From assembly GCF_021605415.1 (NCBI RefSeq), contig NZ_WKEQ01000004.1, forward strand, positions 124,001 through 188,000: a stretch of DNA of 64,000 bases. The letters run 5' to 3'. Positions 44,570 to 53,051 of the stretch are shown here, piece after piece (positions within the stretch are counted from its first letter, which is position 1; each line of letters opens with the position of its first letter). The translations under genes were made by a program, and so were the position numbers. Below the pieces are notes generated by a model. That model did not search any database. It was not told the origin of the DNA and saw nothing but the letters and a program-made list of their open reading frames with translations. The stretch is from Pseudomonas syringae (GTDB lineage Bacteria > Pseudomonadota > Gammaproteobacteria > Pseudomonadales > Pseudomonadaceae).

Positions 44570-44615
44570 AGACGGCGGACGGATCCACGACATCCATCCG
44601 CCGTCTGGTTTTCCC
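44570..44615 (+). terminator. intrinsic terminator after atoB
   Basis: AGACGGCGGACGGAT pairs with ATCCATCCGCCGTCT across a short loop, followed by GGTTTTCCCC. It ends the dhcAB-atoB operon. Confidence 0.7.
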
Positions 44616-44622
44616 CCACACA

Positions 44623-44673
44623 GATCATTCCCACGCTCTGCGTGGGAATGCAGCCCGGGACGCTCCGCGTTCC
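44623..44673. repeat. R-type dispersed repeat, copy 4
   Basis: GATCATTCCCACGCTCTGCG then TGGGAATGCAGCCCGGGACG and CTCCGCGTTCC, lying between the atoB terminator and the converging mntH gene. Confidence 0.75.
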
Positions 44674-44711
44674 ACTCCCCAGCCGAAACGCAGAGCCTGA
44701 GAACGCGCGGC

Positions 44712-46031
44712 TCAACCAAACAACTGCAAAATCAACCAGCTATTCGCCCCGCTGATCACCACAAATAGCCCCCACGCCAACACCCGCGTCGGCAACCGAT
44801 TCACAAACGGCCCCATCAACTGCTTGTCGTTGGTCATGCGAATCAGCGGATACAGCGCAAACGGCAGTTGCAAACTCAACACCACCTGACTCATCACCAG
44901 CAACTTGCCCACCGCCCCATCGCCCATCAGCCACACGCCGATAAATGCCGGAATCAGCGCCAGCCCCCGGGTGATTAAGCGACGCTGCCAGCACGGGATC
45001 CGCAGATTCAGATAGCCCTCCATGATCACCTGCCCGGCGATGGTGCCGGTAAACGTCGAACTTTGCCCCGACGCCAATAACGCCACGCCGAACAACACAC
45101 TGGCCAACGCGCCGCCGACCAACGGATCGAGCAGGTGATACGCATCCTGAATGTCGACCACATCGGTGTGTCCGGACTGATGAAACGCAGCGGCCGCAAG
45201 AATCAGAATCGCCGCGTTGACCAGCAATGCCAACGCCAGCGAACCAATCGTGTCGATGCGCGCCAGCTTCACCGCATCCTGCTTGCTCGCCAGATCCTTG
45301 CCGATCAGTCGCGTCTGCACGATGGATGTGTGCAAATAGAGGTTATGCGGCATCACCGTGGCGCCGAGAATGCCGATGGCCAAATACAGCGGCGCGGCAT
45401 CACTGATCGCCGACAGCGACGGTTTGAAGCCTTGGAAAACGTCCGGCCAGTAAGGCTTGATCAGCACCAGCTCGATGAAAAAACACACGCCGATGGTCGC
45501 CACCAGCACCAGCATGATCGCCTCCAGCCGCCGGAAGCCGCGGTTCTGCAACGCCAGCACCAGCAGCGTATCGAACGCGGTCAGCGCAATCCCGAACGTC
45601 AGCGAACACCCCAGCAACAAGTGAAACGCCAGTGCGCACCCGAGCACCTCGGCCAGATCCGTCGCAATGATCGAAATCTCCGCCAGCACCCACTGCAACC
45701 GCGACGTCGCCGTGCTGTAGCGCTGGCGGGACAACTGCGCCAGATCGCGCCCGGTCGCAATGCCCAGCCGCGAGCACAGACATTGCACCACCATCCCGGC
45801 GAGGCTCGCGAGCAACACCACAAACAACAAGCCGTAACCAAAACGCGACCCGGCCTCAATGGCCGTCGCCCAGTTACCAGGATCCATATAACCGATGGAC
45901 ACCAACAACCCGGGGCCGGCAAAGCGCAACACGCGTTTAAAGAACGAAGCACTCGGATCGACCACCACACTGCCCGCCACTTCCGGCGGACAAAACGGCG
46001 CCGTGGCGATTTTCGGCAAGCTGAATTTCAC
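44712..46031 (-). CDS. mntH: Mn2+/Fe2+ transporter of the NRAMP family
   Basis: The protein (439 residues from GTG 46031, or 445 from a TTG at 46049) has 11 hydrophobic segments and the NRAMP signatures: DPGNWATAIEAGSRFGYGLL with the metal-binding DPGN, and ATVMPHNLYLHTS with the MPH metal motif. It imports Mn2+ or Fe2+ with protons across the inner membrane. I prefer the GTG because GGAT lies four bases before it. No Fur- or MntR-type operator is obvious in the 176-base gap upstream, which contains an S-type repeat pair. Confidence 0.92.
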   Translation of the reverse strand: MKFSLPKIATAPFCPPEVAGSVVVDPSASFFKRVLRFAGPGLLVSIGYMDPGNWATAIEAGSRFGYGLLFVVLLASLAGMVVQCLCSRLGIATGRDLAQLSRQRYSTATSRLQWVLAEISIIATDLAEVLGCALAFHLLLGCSLTFGIALTAFDTLLVLALQNRGFRRLEAIMLVLVATIGVCFFIELVLIKPYWPDVFQGFKPSLSAISDAAPLYLAIGILGATVMPHNLYLHTSIVQTRLIGKDLASKQDAVKLARIDTIGSLALALLVNAAILILAAAAFHQSGHTDVVDIQDAYHLLDPLVGGALASVLFGVALLASGQSSTFTGTIAGQVIMEGYLNLRIPCWQRRLITRGLALIPAFIGVWLMGDGAVGKLLVMSQVVLSLQLPFALYPLIRMTNDKQLMGPFVNRLPTRVLAWGLFVVISGANSWLILQLFG

Positions 46032-46094
46032 ACAAACATCCAGAAACAATTAGGAAAGGCGCAGCTTAGACGTTTCGCCTGCAAACGCATAACC

Positions 46095-46182
46095 CCTGTG
46101 GGAGCTGTCGCAGGCTGCGATCTTTTGATCTGGCTTTGTACATCGAAATCAAAAGATCGCAGCCTTCGGCAGCTCCAATGGG
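46095..46182. repeat. S-type inverted repeat pair
   Basis: GCAGGCTGCGATCTTTTGAT and ATCAAAAGATCGCAGCCTTC face each other about 22 bases apart between mntH and the CHI-like gene. It belongs to the same dispersed family as 29621 and 50243. Confidence 0.75.
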
Positions 46183-46207
46183 GCGGATTGTGTTTTGACG
46201 ATTGAGG

Positions 46208-46735
46208 TCAGGGATCGATGCCCAGTAATTGTCGGCGCAATTCGGGGCTGCGGGTGCGTGGGTCGAGCCAGATGTCGAAGAATGCGCGGGCGAATTGGGG
46301 GTCGTCGATTTCGTGCTGCAACTGTTGACCGACGAAGAACCGGGCGCCCTGCCCCGGCAGGTACACGCCGGTGATGCGTGTGCCCGCTTGCACATCGACG
46401 AACGATTGCTGCATTTGCACTTGCCACCTGGCCAGTTGTGCAGCGCTGACGGTGATGCCGGACAGGCGCCGGATTTCTTTGAGGCTGGCTTGCACAAGAT
46501 CATCGCGGGACAGGTTGCGCAAATAGATCAGCTCCAGCGCGAACGGTTGCCCATCAACCAGCGGCCGGGTCGCGCTCCACAATCGCGCGTTGTACACATC
46601 AAAACCGAAGACGCTGAATTCACCGCTGCCAATGATTTGCGCACCGGGCACGGTGTCTTGCCAGTTCGCCCAGGTGGGTGACAACAACGTCATCCACAAG
46701 CCGAGACCGAAACATCCTTTCAACGCTCTGTTCAT
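46208..46735 (-). CDS. chalcone isomerase-like domain protein, secreted
   Basis: The ATG at 46735 gives a 175-residue protein with a signal peptide (GCFGLGLWMTLLSPTWA) and a mature part with GAQIIGSGEFSVFGFDVYNA near residue 32 and ELIYLRNLSRDDLVQASLKE near 68, the pattern of the chalcone-isomerase-like (CHI-like) fold in bacteria. Such proteins are not plant-type isomerases; they are thought to bind fatty acids or similar ligands in the periplasm. An AGG ribosome binding site precedes the ATG; a GTG eight codons upstream is less likely. It stands alone. Confidence 0.75.
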   Translation of the reverse strand: MNRALKGCFGLGLWMTLLSPTWANWQDTVPGAQIIGSGEFSVFGFDVYNARLWSATRPLVDGQPFALELIYLRNLSRDDLVQASLKEIRRLSGITVSAAQLARWQVQMQQSFVDVQAGTRITGVYLPGQGARFFVGQQLQHEIDDPQFARAFFDIWLDPRTRSPELRRQLLGIDP

Positions 46736-46872
46736 TGCGATGTCTGCCTTGGTAGACACGGATAGTTCTAAGCATAGCTGCGCATCACAGCCAGCACTTT
46801 GTATACAAAACCACGAACAATCTTGATCAATCTGCTACGGTAACGGTCTTCTTTGTCGACGGAGGCCTCTGC

Positions 46873-47670
46873 GTGCTGATCCTCAAATTGCTGCTGATCC
46901 CCGGTTTTCTGCTGTTGATTTCCCTTGCGGGTAAACGTTGGGGGCCAAGTGTGGCCGGGTGGTTGTCGGGGTTGCCGGTGGTGGTGGGGCCGATTTTGTT
47001 TTTTTTGGCATGGGAGCAAGGCCCGTTGTTTGCTGCGAAGTCTGCCGTGGCGGCATTGTCGGCAATGTTTGCGATGATCGCGTTTTGTGTCACGTATGCC
47101 CGGGTCGCGCAACACGCAGAGTGGCCATGGGCATTGGCGGCGTCAATGACAGTGTGGACAGTGCTTGCAGTGGCTTTATCGCTGGCGCCGGCATCGCTGC
47201 CCTTCTCGATCATCGCGGCGGCGGTTGCGTTGTTGTCCGCGCCGTATCTGTTTCCCAAGGTGCAACCTGCACTCGGTGGTGCGCCGGTGAAGTCAGACAA
47301 ACTGGTGTGGCGGATGATCGCGGGCGCCGCGTTGACGCTGGTGGTCACGCTGTTGGCGAGCACCGTCGGCGAACGCTGGAGCGGATTGCTCGCGGTGTTT
47401 CCGGTGCTCGGCAGCGTCATGGCGGTGTTCTCTCATCAGGCGCGCGGCCCGGCGTTTACTGCCGTATTGCTGCAAGCGACGGCCACCGGGATGTACTCGT
47501 TTTCAGCGTTTTGCCTGGTCGTCGCGTTGACGTTGCCGAGCTTTGGCCTCAGCGGTTTTTTGCTCGGTGTGGCGGTGTCGGTGGCGATGCTCGGCGTGAC
47601 CAGGCGGTTACTGGCCAAACCCGCACCGGCAGCGACGCCCAGCCCACACCCGACACCTTCAAACGAATAA
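46873..47670 (+). CDS. multi-span membrane protein, 265 aa
   Basis: The GTG at 46873 is preceded by GGAGG at six bases. The protein has about eight hydrophobic segments: starting MLILKLLLIPGFLLLISLAG, then GWLSGLPVVVGPILFFLAWE near residue 31, and a second similar motif RWSGLLAVFPVLGSVMAVFS near 167. The two GLPVV/VFPVL segments suggest an internal repeat as in a small transporter. The protein is in the inner membrane. I do not recognise a named family with certainty. The C-terminus is a Pro/Ala-rich cytoplasmic tail. Confidence 0.75.
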   Translation: MLILKLLLIPGFLLLISLAGKRWGPSVAGWLSGLPVVVGPILFFLAWEQGPLFAAKSAVAALSAMFAMIAFCVTYARVAQHAEWPWALAASMTVWTVLAVALSLAPASLPFSIIAAAVALLSAPYLFPKVQPALGGAPVKSDKLVWRMIAGAALTLVVTLLASTVGERWSGLLAVFPVLGSVMAVFSHQARGPAFTAVLLQATATGMYSFSAFCLVVALTLPSFGLSGFLLGVAVSVAMLGVTRRLLAKPAPAATPSPHPTPSNE

Positions 47671-47762
47671 TCCGACAGCCCGTTCAGACAAACCGCGCTG
47701 GAGTGCCGCTCGGCAGCGTGGGATGATCGCCGCCCCTGCGCGACCATTGTTCGGAGATTTAC

Positions 47763-48329
47763 ATGTCATTGTTGAGCAAGAAAGCTGTCGTCCTGCTGCT
47801 GGCGGCCATCGCTGGCCTCGGCGCCATCAACGCTCAAGCGGCCAAGGCCAAAGACAAGGCGCCGACTGAGAAGGTGTCGATGCTCGACGGCAAGTTCACT
47901 TTCACCCTGCCCAAGGGTTTTGAAGCCAATGCGCTACCAGTCGGCCCGACCGGTGCCAAGGGCACGATGTACACCAATGCGACCACCAAAACCGTTGTGA
48001 TTGCCGCGCAAAACCAGATCCCCGGCGACACCCACGTCAAGGATAACGACGGCGCATTCCTCGATGGCAGCGTGTCGGATTTCATCGAGGCGCAACGCAA
48101 AGCCCTGCCGGATTTCAACAAGCTCAGCGAAAAGAGCCTGACCCAGAAAGGGACTGGCCTCGGTCTGCGTCAGGTCGACAGCACCGCCACCCAGGGCGGC
48201 GGGCAAACCCTCAACACCACGTTGATGGCCGGTTCCGGGACGCACATGGCGCTGGTGCAGGTGATTTCCCGGGCCAGCGACAAGGCTGGCCACGACGCGC
48301 TGGTGAAAACCATCCTCAAGGAAAAGTGA
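47763..48329 (+). CDS. secreted DcrB/PsbP-like protein, 188 aa
   Basis: GGAGA precedes the ATG. Residues 1-27 form a signal peptide (VVLLLAAIAGLGAINAQA). The mature domain has MLDGKFTFTLPKGFEANALP near residue 40, IPGDTHVKDNDGAFLDGSV near 87 and a C-terminal KAGHDALVKTIL helix, which resembles the DcrB/PsbP-like fold of small periplasmic proteins. It has no lipobox. The function is unknown. The stop lies three bases before the stop of the converging esterase gene. Confidence 0.78.
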   Translation: MSLLSKKAVVLLLAAIAGLGAINAQAAKAKDKAPTEKVSMLDGKFTFTLPKGFEANALPVGPTGAKGTMYTNATTKTVVIAAQNQIPGDTHVKDNDGAFLDGSVSDFIEAQRKALPDFNKLSEKSLTQKGTGLGLRQVDSTATQGGGQTLNTTLMAGSGTHMALVQVISRASDKAGHDALVKTILKEK

Positions 48330-48332
48330 TCC

Positions 48333-49049
48333 TCAGGGATTGAGCGCCTGCAACCAGGCCTTCAAATCCTCCAGTTCGGCGCGGCTGATGCTGTGGCCGA
48401 CGCCGGGATAGGCGTGGAATTGCGGCTTGTAGGACAGGCTTTTCAACAGCGAGTTGGCATCAGCGCCGCCCTTGTACGAAACGACGTTATCAGCGGTGCC
48501 GTGGCCGATGAAGATATTCAGCGACGGGTCTGAATGTTCGGTTTTCAGCTCCGATTCCACCACGGGTAAAACCCGCCCGCTCAGCGCCGCGATACCGCCG
48601 ACCGGCGTTGGCGGGCGCAAGCCCACTTCGTAAGTCATCATCGCGCCCTGACTGAATCCGATCAGGTACACCTTGTCCGGGTCGACGTGATATTTCTGCG
48701 CCGCTTGCGCGATAAAATCCCGCAGCTTTTGCCCGCTGACCTTCAGATCATTGGTCTCGCCGTTGTAGGCACCTTCACCCTTTTTACGAAACCACTGATA
48801 ACGTCCTTCGCCCAATGCCAACGGCGCCTGCACGGACAGGTAGTTGTATTGCGCCGGAAGCTGGAATTTCATACCGATCAGGTCGGCTTCGTTGCTGCCG
48901 TAACCGTGGAGAAAAATCACCAACGGGCGTTTATCTGAATCCGCGTGAACCTGTGCCAGGTATTTGAGCGGCAGGTCAGTTTGCAACGAAGGTTGCGCAT
49001 GAGCGGCGGTGGATGCCAGCAGGGTCAACAGTGCAAGTATTTTCAACAT
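48333..49049 (-). CDS. secreted phospholipase/carboxylesterase family alpha/beta hydrolase
   Basis: The 238-residue protein has a signal peptide (residues 1-18, LALLTLLASTAAHA) and an alpha/beta hydrolase fold with HGYGSNEADLIGM near residue 48. The triad is Ser133 in GFSQGAMMTYE, Asp187 in GHGTADNVV and His219 in GVGHSIS. It belongs to the Est/phospholipase-carboxylesterase group and should act on esters in the periplasm. The ATG follows AGGAAGG. The gene stands alone between a converging DcrB-like gene and an S-type repeat. Confidence 0.88.
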   Translation of the reverse strand: MLKILALLTLLASTAAHAQPSLQTDLPLKYLAQVHADSDKRPLVIFLHGYGSNEADLIGMKFQLPAQYNYLSVQAPLALGEGRYQWFRKKGEGAYNGETNDLKVSGQKLRDFIAQAAQKYHVDPDKVYLIGFSQGAMMTYEVGLRPPTPVGGIAALSGRVLPVVESELKTEHSDPSLNIFIGHGTADNVVSYKGGADANSLLKSLSYKPQFHAYPGVGHSISRAELEDLKAWLQALNP

Positions 49050-49069
49050 AAGCCTTCCTTCATAAAAGC

Positions 49070-49103
49070 CGTGCAGGAGCCGCCGCAGGCTGCGCCTACA
49101 CGG
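49070..49103. repeat. S-type palindrome, single arm
   Basis: GCCGTGCAGGAGCCGCCGCA and GGCTGCGCCTACACGG form an imperfect hairpin between the esterase and the metallo-deacylase genes. It shares the GCAGGCTGCG core of the S family. Confidence 0.6.
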
Positions 49104-49113
49104 TTATGTATCG

Positions 49114-50226
49114 TCAGTCGTTGGTGAGTTTTCCTGTACGAAACGGAACTCGCCCCGCCACTTTCGCCTGCCACGTGCCCGGTTGGGTGTAGCGCCCACG
49201 GTCAATGGCAAACAGCACGCCGCGGGTGCCGGCGCGCACGGTAGTGACGCGGTCACTCAGTGGATCGACCACTTCGAACAATGCGTCACCGCGTTCCACC
49301 CACTCGCCGGCATTGCGCAGGAAGCTCACCACGCCGTGATGCGGGGCGAACAAGTATTCGGTGCCTTCGAACGGCATGCCTTCGCAACATTCGAGGGATG
49401 CGGCGGGGAAATCGCCGGTGATGAACCCCTGCTCGGCGAGGAAGCCAAGAATCGCTTCGCAATTGGCCTGCGCCTGGTCAACACGCGTGTCGCCCATGCT
49501 GCCCAGCTCCAGGGTGGTGGCGAGGTTGGCGGCTGGAATGGCCGCGTGCGGAAATGCCCGTGCCAAGCGCAGCCAGGGTGTCGAGCAGGACTCATCGAAC
49601 GAACTGCCACCGGAATCTTCACACAGCAACGCTACGCCGGCCTTCAATCGCGCGGCCAGGGATTGCCACTGCGGCCAGTGCTGCGGCAATGCGTAAACGT
49701 GGATTGCCGCGTCGAAATCGCAATGCAGATCCAACGTGATGTCGGCCTCGCAGGCGTGGCGCAATAGCAAACGGTGCAGCGCTTCGAGTTGTGAAACCGG
49801 CGCTGGCAGATCGTCGAGCACCTGGGCCATGGTCTGGCGGATCAACGTGATGTTTGCCTGGGCATCATCGCCGAGTTGATCGCCGATCAGCGCGGCGACG
49901 GGTGCACTGAGCTCAACGAAAGCGCGGTTGAAATTCTTGCCGCTGCCCAACTCGAAGCGGCCCATGTGCGCACCTTGCAGGTGCTGATCGAGGCCGATCG
50001 GGTTGGCGACCGGCACCAGTTCGATGACACCTTGCAGACGACCTTGTTGTTCAAGTTCACCGAGACGTTTTTTCAGTTCCCATGCGGTGCGCATGCCTGG
50101 TAGTTCATCGGCGTGCAGGCTGGCCTGGATGTAGACCTTGCGGCTGCCGGCGCCATAGCGAAAAACGCTGAGGCTGCGCTCACTGCCCAAATGGCTCCAG
50201 GGCAGCGTGTGGTCGATGCGTTGCAT
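49114..50226 (-). CDS. succinylglutamate desuccinylase/aspartoacylase (M14-like) family zinc hydrolase
   Basis: The 370-residue protein has the zinc-binding HxxE pair His38/Glu41 in ASLHADELPGM and a later His in TLDLHCDFD near residue 174, with the DLHCD motif of the aspartoacylase branch. Such enzymes remove acyl groups from N-acyl amino acids or their esters. The C-terminal 90 residues (FAPHHGVVSFLRNAGEWVER) form the beta-strand domain of the longer members. It is cytoplasmic, with ATG at 50226. The basic-amino-acid binding protein gene lies upstream on the same strand, separated by repeats, and the two may or may not be co-transcribed. Confidence 0.82.
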   Translation of the reverse strand: MQRIDHTLPWSHLGSERSLSVFRYGAGSRKVYIQASLHADELPGMRTAWELKKRLGELEQQGRLQGVIELVPVANPIGLDQHLQGAHMGRFELGSGKNFNRAFVELSAPVAALIGDQLGDDAQANITLIRQTMAQVLDDLPAPVSQLEALHRLLLRHACEADITLDLHCDFDAAIHVYALPQHWPQWQSLAARLKAGVALLCEDSGGSSFDESCSTPWLRLARAFPHAAIPAANLATTLELGSMGDTRVDQAQANCEAILGFLAEQGFITGDFPAASLECCEGMPFEGTEYLFAPHHGVVSFLRNAGEWVERGDALFEVVDPLSDRVTTVRAGTRGVLFAIDRGRYTQPGTWQAKVAGRVPFRTGKLTND

Positions 50227-50242
50227 GGGAAAACTCCGTTGT

Positions 50243-50371
50243 TTGTGGAGCTGCCGCAGGCAGGTTCTTTTGATTGTCAGGAACGCGGAGCGTCCCGGGC
50301 TGCATTACCACGCGGAGCGTGGGAACGATCAAACAAGATCAAAAGATCGCAGCCTGCGGCAGCGCCTACAG
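50243..50371. repeat. S-type inverted pair with an inserted R-type repeat (copy 5, inverted)
   Basis: The outer arms TGTGGAGCTGCCGCAGGC...TTCTTTTGAT (50244) and ATCAAAAGATCGCAGCCTGC...CTACA (50338) are S-type. Between them, 50279-50330 is an R-type unit in reverse orientation (GGAACGCGGAGCGTCCCGGG then CCACGCGGAGCGTGGGAACG). The R unit sits at the apex of the S hairpin, so one dispersed element has entered another. Confidence 0.75.
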
Positions 50372-50405
50372 GTGGAAATGTTTTGGCAGGATAAATCATG
50401 GGCGT

Positions 50406-50438
50406 AAAAAAAGTGGCCACCGCTTTCACGGGGCCACT
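50406..50438 (-). terminator. intrinsic terminator of the binding protein gene
   Basis: On the reverse strand AGTGGCCCCG and CGGTGGCCACT form a stem followed by seven T. It ends 16 bases after the stop of the amino-acid binding protein gene. Confidence 0.88.
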
Positions 50439-50453
50439 CTTTGCTACAGCGTA

Positions 50454-51233
50454 TTAATGGCCGTAGACGTCAAACGCGAAGTACTTGTCCTGCACTTGTT
50501 TGTACTTGCCGTTGGCGCGGATTTCGGTGATGGCGGCGTTGAATTTGTCCGCGAGTTCTTTATCACCCTTGCGCACGGCGATGCCGGCGCCGCCGCCGAA
50601 GTATTTGGCGTCTTCGTAGGTCGGGCCGACGAATGCAAAACCTTTACCGGCGTCGGTTTTCAGGAAACCGTCATCCAGGTTGACCGAATCGGCCAGCATG
50701 GCGTCGAGACGGCCAGAGACCATATCGAGGTTGGCTTCCTGCTGGGAACCGTAACGAACCAGGTTGATCCCGGCCGGTTGCAGCACTTCGGTGGCGAAAC
50801 GGTCGTGGGTGCTGGCGCGCAACACACCGACTTTCTTGCCTTTGAGTTCGGTCAGCGGATCTTTGACGTCGGAGCCTTCCTTCATCACGAAACGCGCCGG
50901 CGTGTGGTAGTACTTGATGGTGAAATCGACGTTTTTCTTGCGGTCGTCAGTGATGGTCATGGACGACAGGATCGCGTCGATTTTCTTCACTTTGAGCGCC
51001 GGAATCAGGCCGTCGAACTCTTGCTCTACCCAGACGCACTTGGCCTTCATCTGCTCACACAGCGCATCGCCGATGTCCACGTCGAAACCGGTCAGTTTGC
51101 CGTCAGGGGTTTTCATCGAGAATGGCGGGTAACCGGCTTCGATACCGATGCGGATCGGCTTGGCGTCTTCGGCCACGGCGGTCAGGGACAACATCGACAG
51201 TGCCAAGGCACCGAACATCACTAGCTTTTTCAT
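50454..51233 (-). CDS. periplasmic basic-amino-acid binding protein of an ABC transporter
   Basis: The 259-residue protein begins with a signal peptide ([20 protein letters not shown]) and has the polar amino-acid binding fold (SBP_bac_3): [20 protein letters not shown] near residue 26, [15 protein letters not shown] near 48, and [20 protein letters not shown] near 88. The layout resembles lysine/arginine/ornithine binding proteins (ArgT/AotJ). No permease or ATPase genes are adjacent, so it is an orphan receptor that must share a transporter. It has a strong terminator. Confidence 0.88.
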   Translation of the reverse strand: MKKLVMFGALALSMLSLTAVAEDAKPIRIGIEAGYPPFSMKTPDGKLTGFDVDIGDALCEQMKAKCVWVEQEFDGLIPALKVKKIDAILSSMTITDDRKKNVDFTIKYYHTPARFVMKEGSDVKDPLTELKGKKVGVLRASTHDRFATEVLQPAGINLVRYGSQQEANLDMVSGRLDAMLADSVNLDDGFLKTDAGKGFAFVGPTYEDAKYFGGGAGIAVRKGDKELADKFNAAITEIRANGKYKQVQDKYFAFDVYGH

Positions 51234-51480
51234 TTATAACTCCCGTGTGCGGAGGCTTTTATTGGCAGCTTTCGATTCAGCTTTCGGACATGGCCATTGC
51301 GTGGCAAATACCGAAGTGGCCGGCAGTCTATGGCGGCGCGCACGGGGTAAATTGTGTTCAAGCGACAGATACTTATAGATAATCGGCGACACCGTCAGCG
51401 TGAACCATCACGGTGCAATACCTGTAGGACAAGCCCTCAAATCATCCCGTGCATGAGCGAGCCCATGCGAGGATCGGGGG

Positions 51481-51906
51481 TTAGCAGTGACAGGCGATCG
51501 CGGTGGTGGTTTGTTCACGGCTCAATTCAAAACCTTCATCCAGCCATCCGGTGACACCGCCGATCATTTCCTTGACCGAGTAGCCCAGCGCCGCCAGTTT
51601 CACGGCAGCCTTGTTCGCACCGTTGCAATGGGGGCCGGCGCAATACACCACGAACAAGGTGTGGGCTGGATAAGCCGCTAAACCTTCAGCCGTAATCAGC
51701 CGCCCAGCAATATTGATCGCCCCCGGCACATGCCCGCGCTCAAAGGCCAGCGGGCCGCGCACGTCGACCAATAAAAAATCTGTCTGCCCCGCCTCCTGGC
51801 TGCTGAAGACGTCGGAACAGTCGGTTTCGAAGGTCAGACGGTTGCTGAAATGCATCAAGGCAATCGCCGATGGCGCAGCAGGAATTTCGCGAACCAGGCT
51901 GGGCAT
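51481..51906 (-). CDS. rhodanese-like sulfurtransferase
   Basis: The 141-residue protein has the rhodanese domain with LLVDVRGPLAFERGHVPGAI near residue 45 and the active-site loop VVYCAGPHCNGANKAA, in which Cys89 is the persulfide-carrying residue and Cys94 a possible partner. A second cysteine pair is at the very end (ACHC). The start follows CCGGAG. It is divergent from an FtrA-type AraC regulator, an arrangement common in Pseudomonas; the regulator probably controls it. The protein is cytoplasmic. Confidence 0.88.
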   Translation of the reverse strand: MPSLVREIPAAPSAIALMHFSNRLTFETDCSDVFSSQEAGQTDFLLVDVRGPLAFERGHVPGAINIAGRLITAEGLAAYPAHTLFVVYCAGPHCNGANKAAVKLAALGYSVKEMIGGVTGWLDEGFELSREQTTTAIACHC

Positions 51907-52008
51907 GGTCTTGGTCTCCGGGGTCTTGGTGGGTGTGAACAGACTTTATCGCCCCGTCGCTTGCCGCTACAGTGGCGCACGAGACACTCACCGGGAAGTT
52001 TCCGCCAA

Positions 52009-52998
52009 ATGCACACATCCACCCACTCCGTTGCGATTCTGGCCTACGACGGACTTTGCACCTTCGAGTTCGGCATCGCCGTGGAAATCTTCGGCCTGAC
52101 CCGGCCGGAGTTCGATTTTCCGTGGTACGAACATCGGATCGTAGCGGTGGATCAGGGCCCGATGCGTGCCATGGGCGGCATTCAGGTGTTGGCTGACGGG
52201 GGGCTGGAACTGTTGGCGGACGCGCGCACGATCATCATTCCCGGCTGGCGCGACCGCAGCGGCCCGGTGCCGGAGGCGCTACTGGTCGCCCTGCGCCAGG
52301 CCCATGGCCGGGGAGCGCGGTTGCTGTCGATCTGTTCCGGCGTGTTCGTCCTGGCCGCCAGCGGTTTGCTCGACGGCCATGTCGCGACGACCCATTGGCG
52401 TTACACCACTGAGTTGGCTGAGCGTTTTCCGGCTATCGCGGTCGATCCGGATGTGCTCTACGTCGATGCCGGTCAGTTGATCACGTCGGCGGGCAGCGCC
52501 GCCGGCATTGATGCCTGCCTGCATCTGGTGGCGCGAGACTTTGGCACCCAGGTTGCCAATTCGGTGGCGCGGCGACTGGTGATGGCGCCGCAACGCACCG
52601 GCGGACAGGCGCAGTTCATTCCAACGCCGGTCAGCCCGACACCGCGCAGTGATCTGTCACGGGTCATGCAATGGGCCCGCGAACGCCTGCACGAACCGCT
52701 CGAAGTACGCGATCTGGCCAGCGAAGCGGCGATGAGCGAACGCACCTTTCTACGACGATTTTCCGAGGCCAGCGGCCAGTCGCCCAAGGCCTGGCTGCAA
52801 CATGAGCGCCTGGCACGGGCGCGGGAACTGCTGGAGAGCAGCAGCGAGCATACTGAGCAGATCGCCCAGCGTTGCGGTTATCGCTCGGTGGAAAGTTTTC
52901 GCGTGGCATTTCGCAGCGTGGTCGGGGTGCCGCCGTCAGTGTATCGGGAGCGGTTCGGGCGCCGTGTGCCGAGTAAAGCATTCATGTACGACCCATGA
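52009..52998 (+). CDS. ftrA: FtrA/GlxA-type AraC-family transcriptional regulator
   Basis: The 329-residue protein has an N-terminal DJ-1/PfpI-like amidotransferase fold (SVAILAYDGLCTFEFGIAVE near residue 7 and LLSICSGVFVLAASGLLDG near 105) and a C-terminal AraC DNA-binding domain (HEPLEVRDLASEAAMSERTF near 225, then IAQRCGYRSVESFRVAFRSV). The ATG at 52009 is the first in a good context. It is divergent from the rhodanese gene and probably activates it. The DJ-1 domain may bind a small ligand; none can be named. Confidence 0.88.
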   Translation: MHTSTHSVAILAYDGLCTFEFGIAVEIFGLTRPEFDFPWYEHRIVAVDQGPMRAMGGIQVLADGGLELLADARTIIIPGWRDRSGPVPEALLVALRQAHGRGARLLSICSGVFVLAASGLLDGHVATTHWRYTTELAERFPAIAVDPDVLYVDAGQLITSAGSAAGIDACLHLVARDFGTQVANSVARRLVMAPQRTGGQAQFIPTPVSPTPRSDLSRVMQWARERLHEPLEVRDLASEAAMSERTFLRRFSEASGQSPKAWLQHERLARARELLESSSEHTEQIAQRCGYRSVESFRVAFRSVVGVPPSVYRERFGRRVPSKAFMYDP

Positions 52999-53031
52999 CC
53001 TGTGGAAGCTGGCTTGCCAGCTCCCGCAGTG
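52999..53031. repeat. single REP-like element
   Basis: TGGAAGCTGGCTTGCCAGCT with CCCGCAG, one REP-like unit in the gap between the FtrA gene and the converging cobF gene. Confidence 0.6.
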
Positions 53032-53051
53032 ATTTCGGCACACCCTGCTTC

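Noticed and set aside
45135..46205. 356-codon forward frame across mntH
   Set aside because: It is Arg/Gln/His-rich antisense of an NRAMP gene with clear DPGN and MPH motifs.
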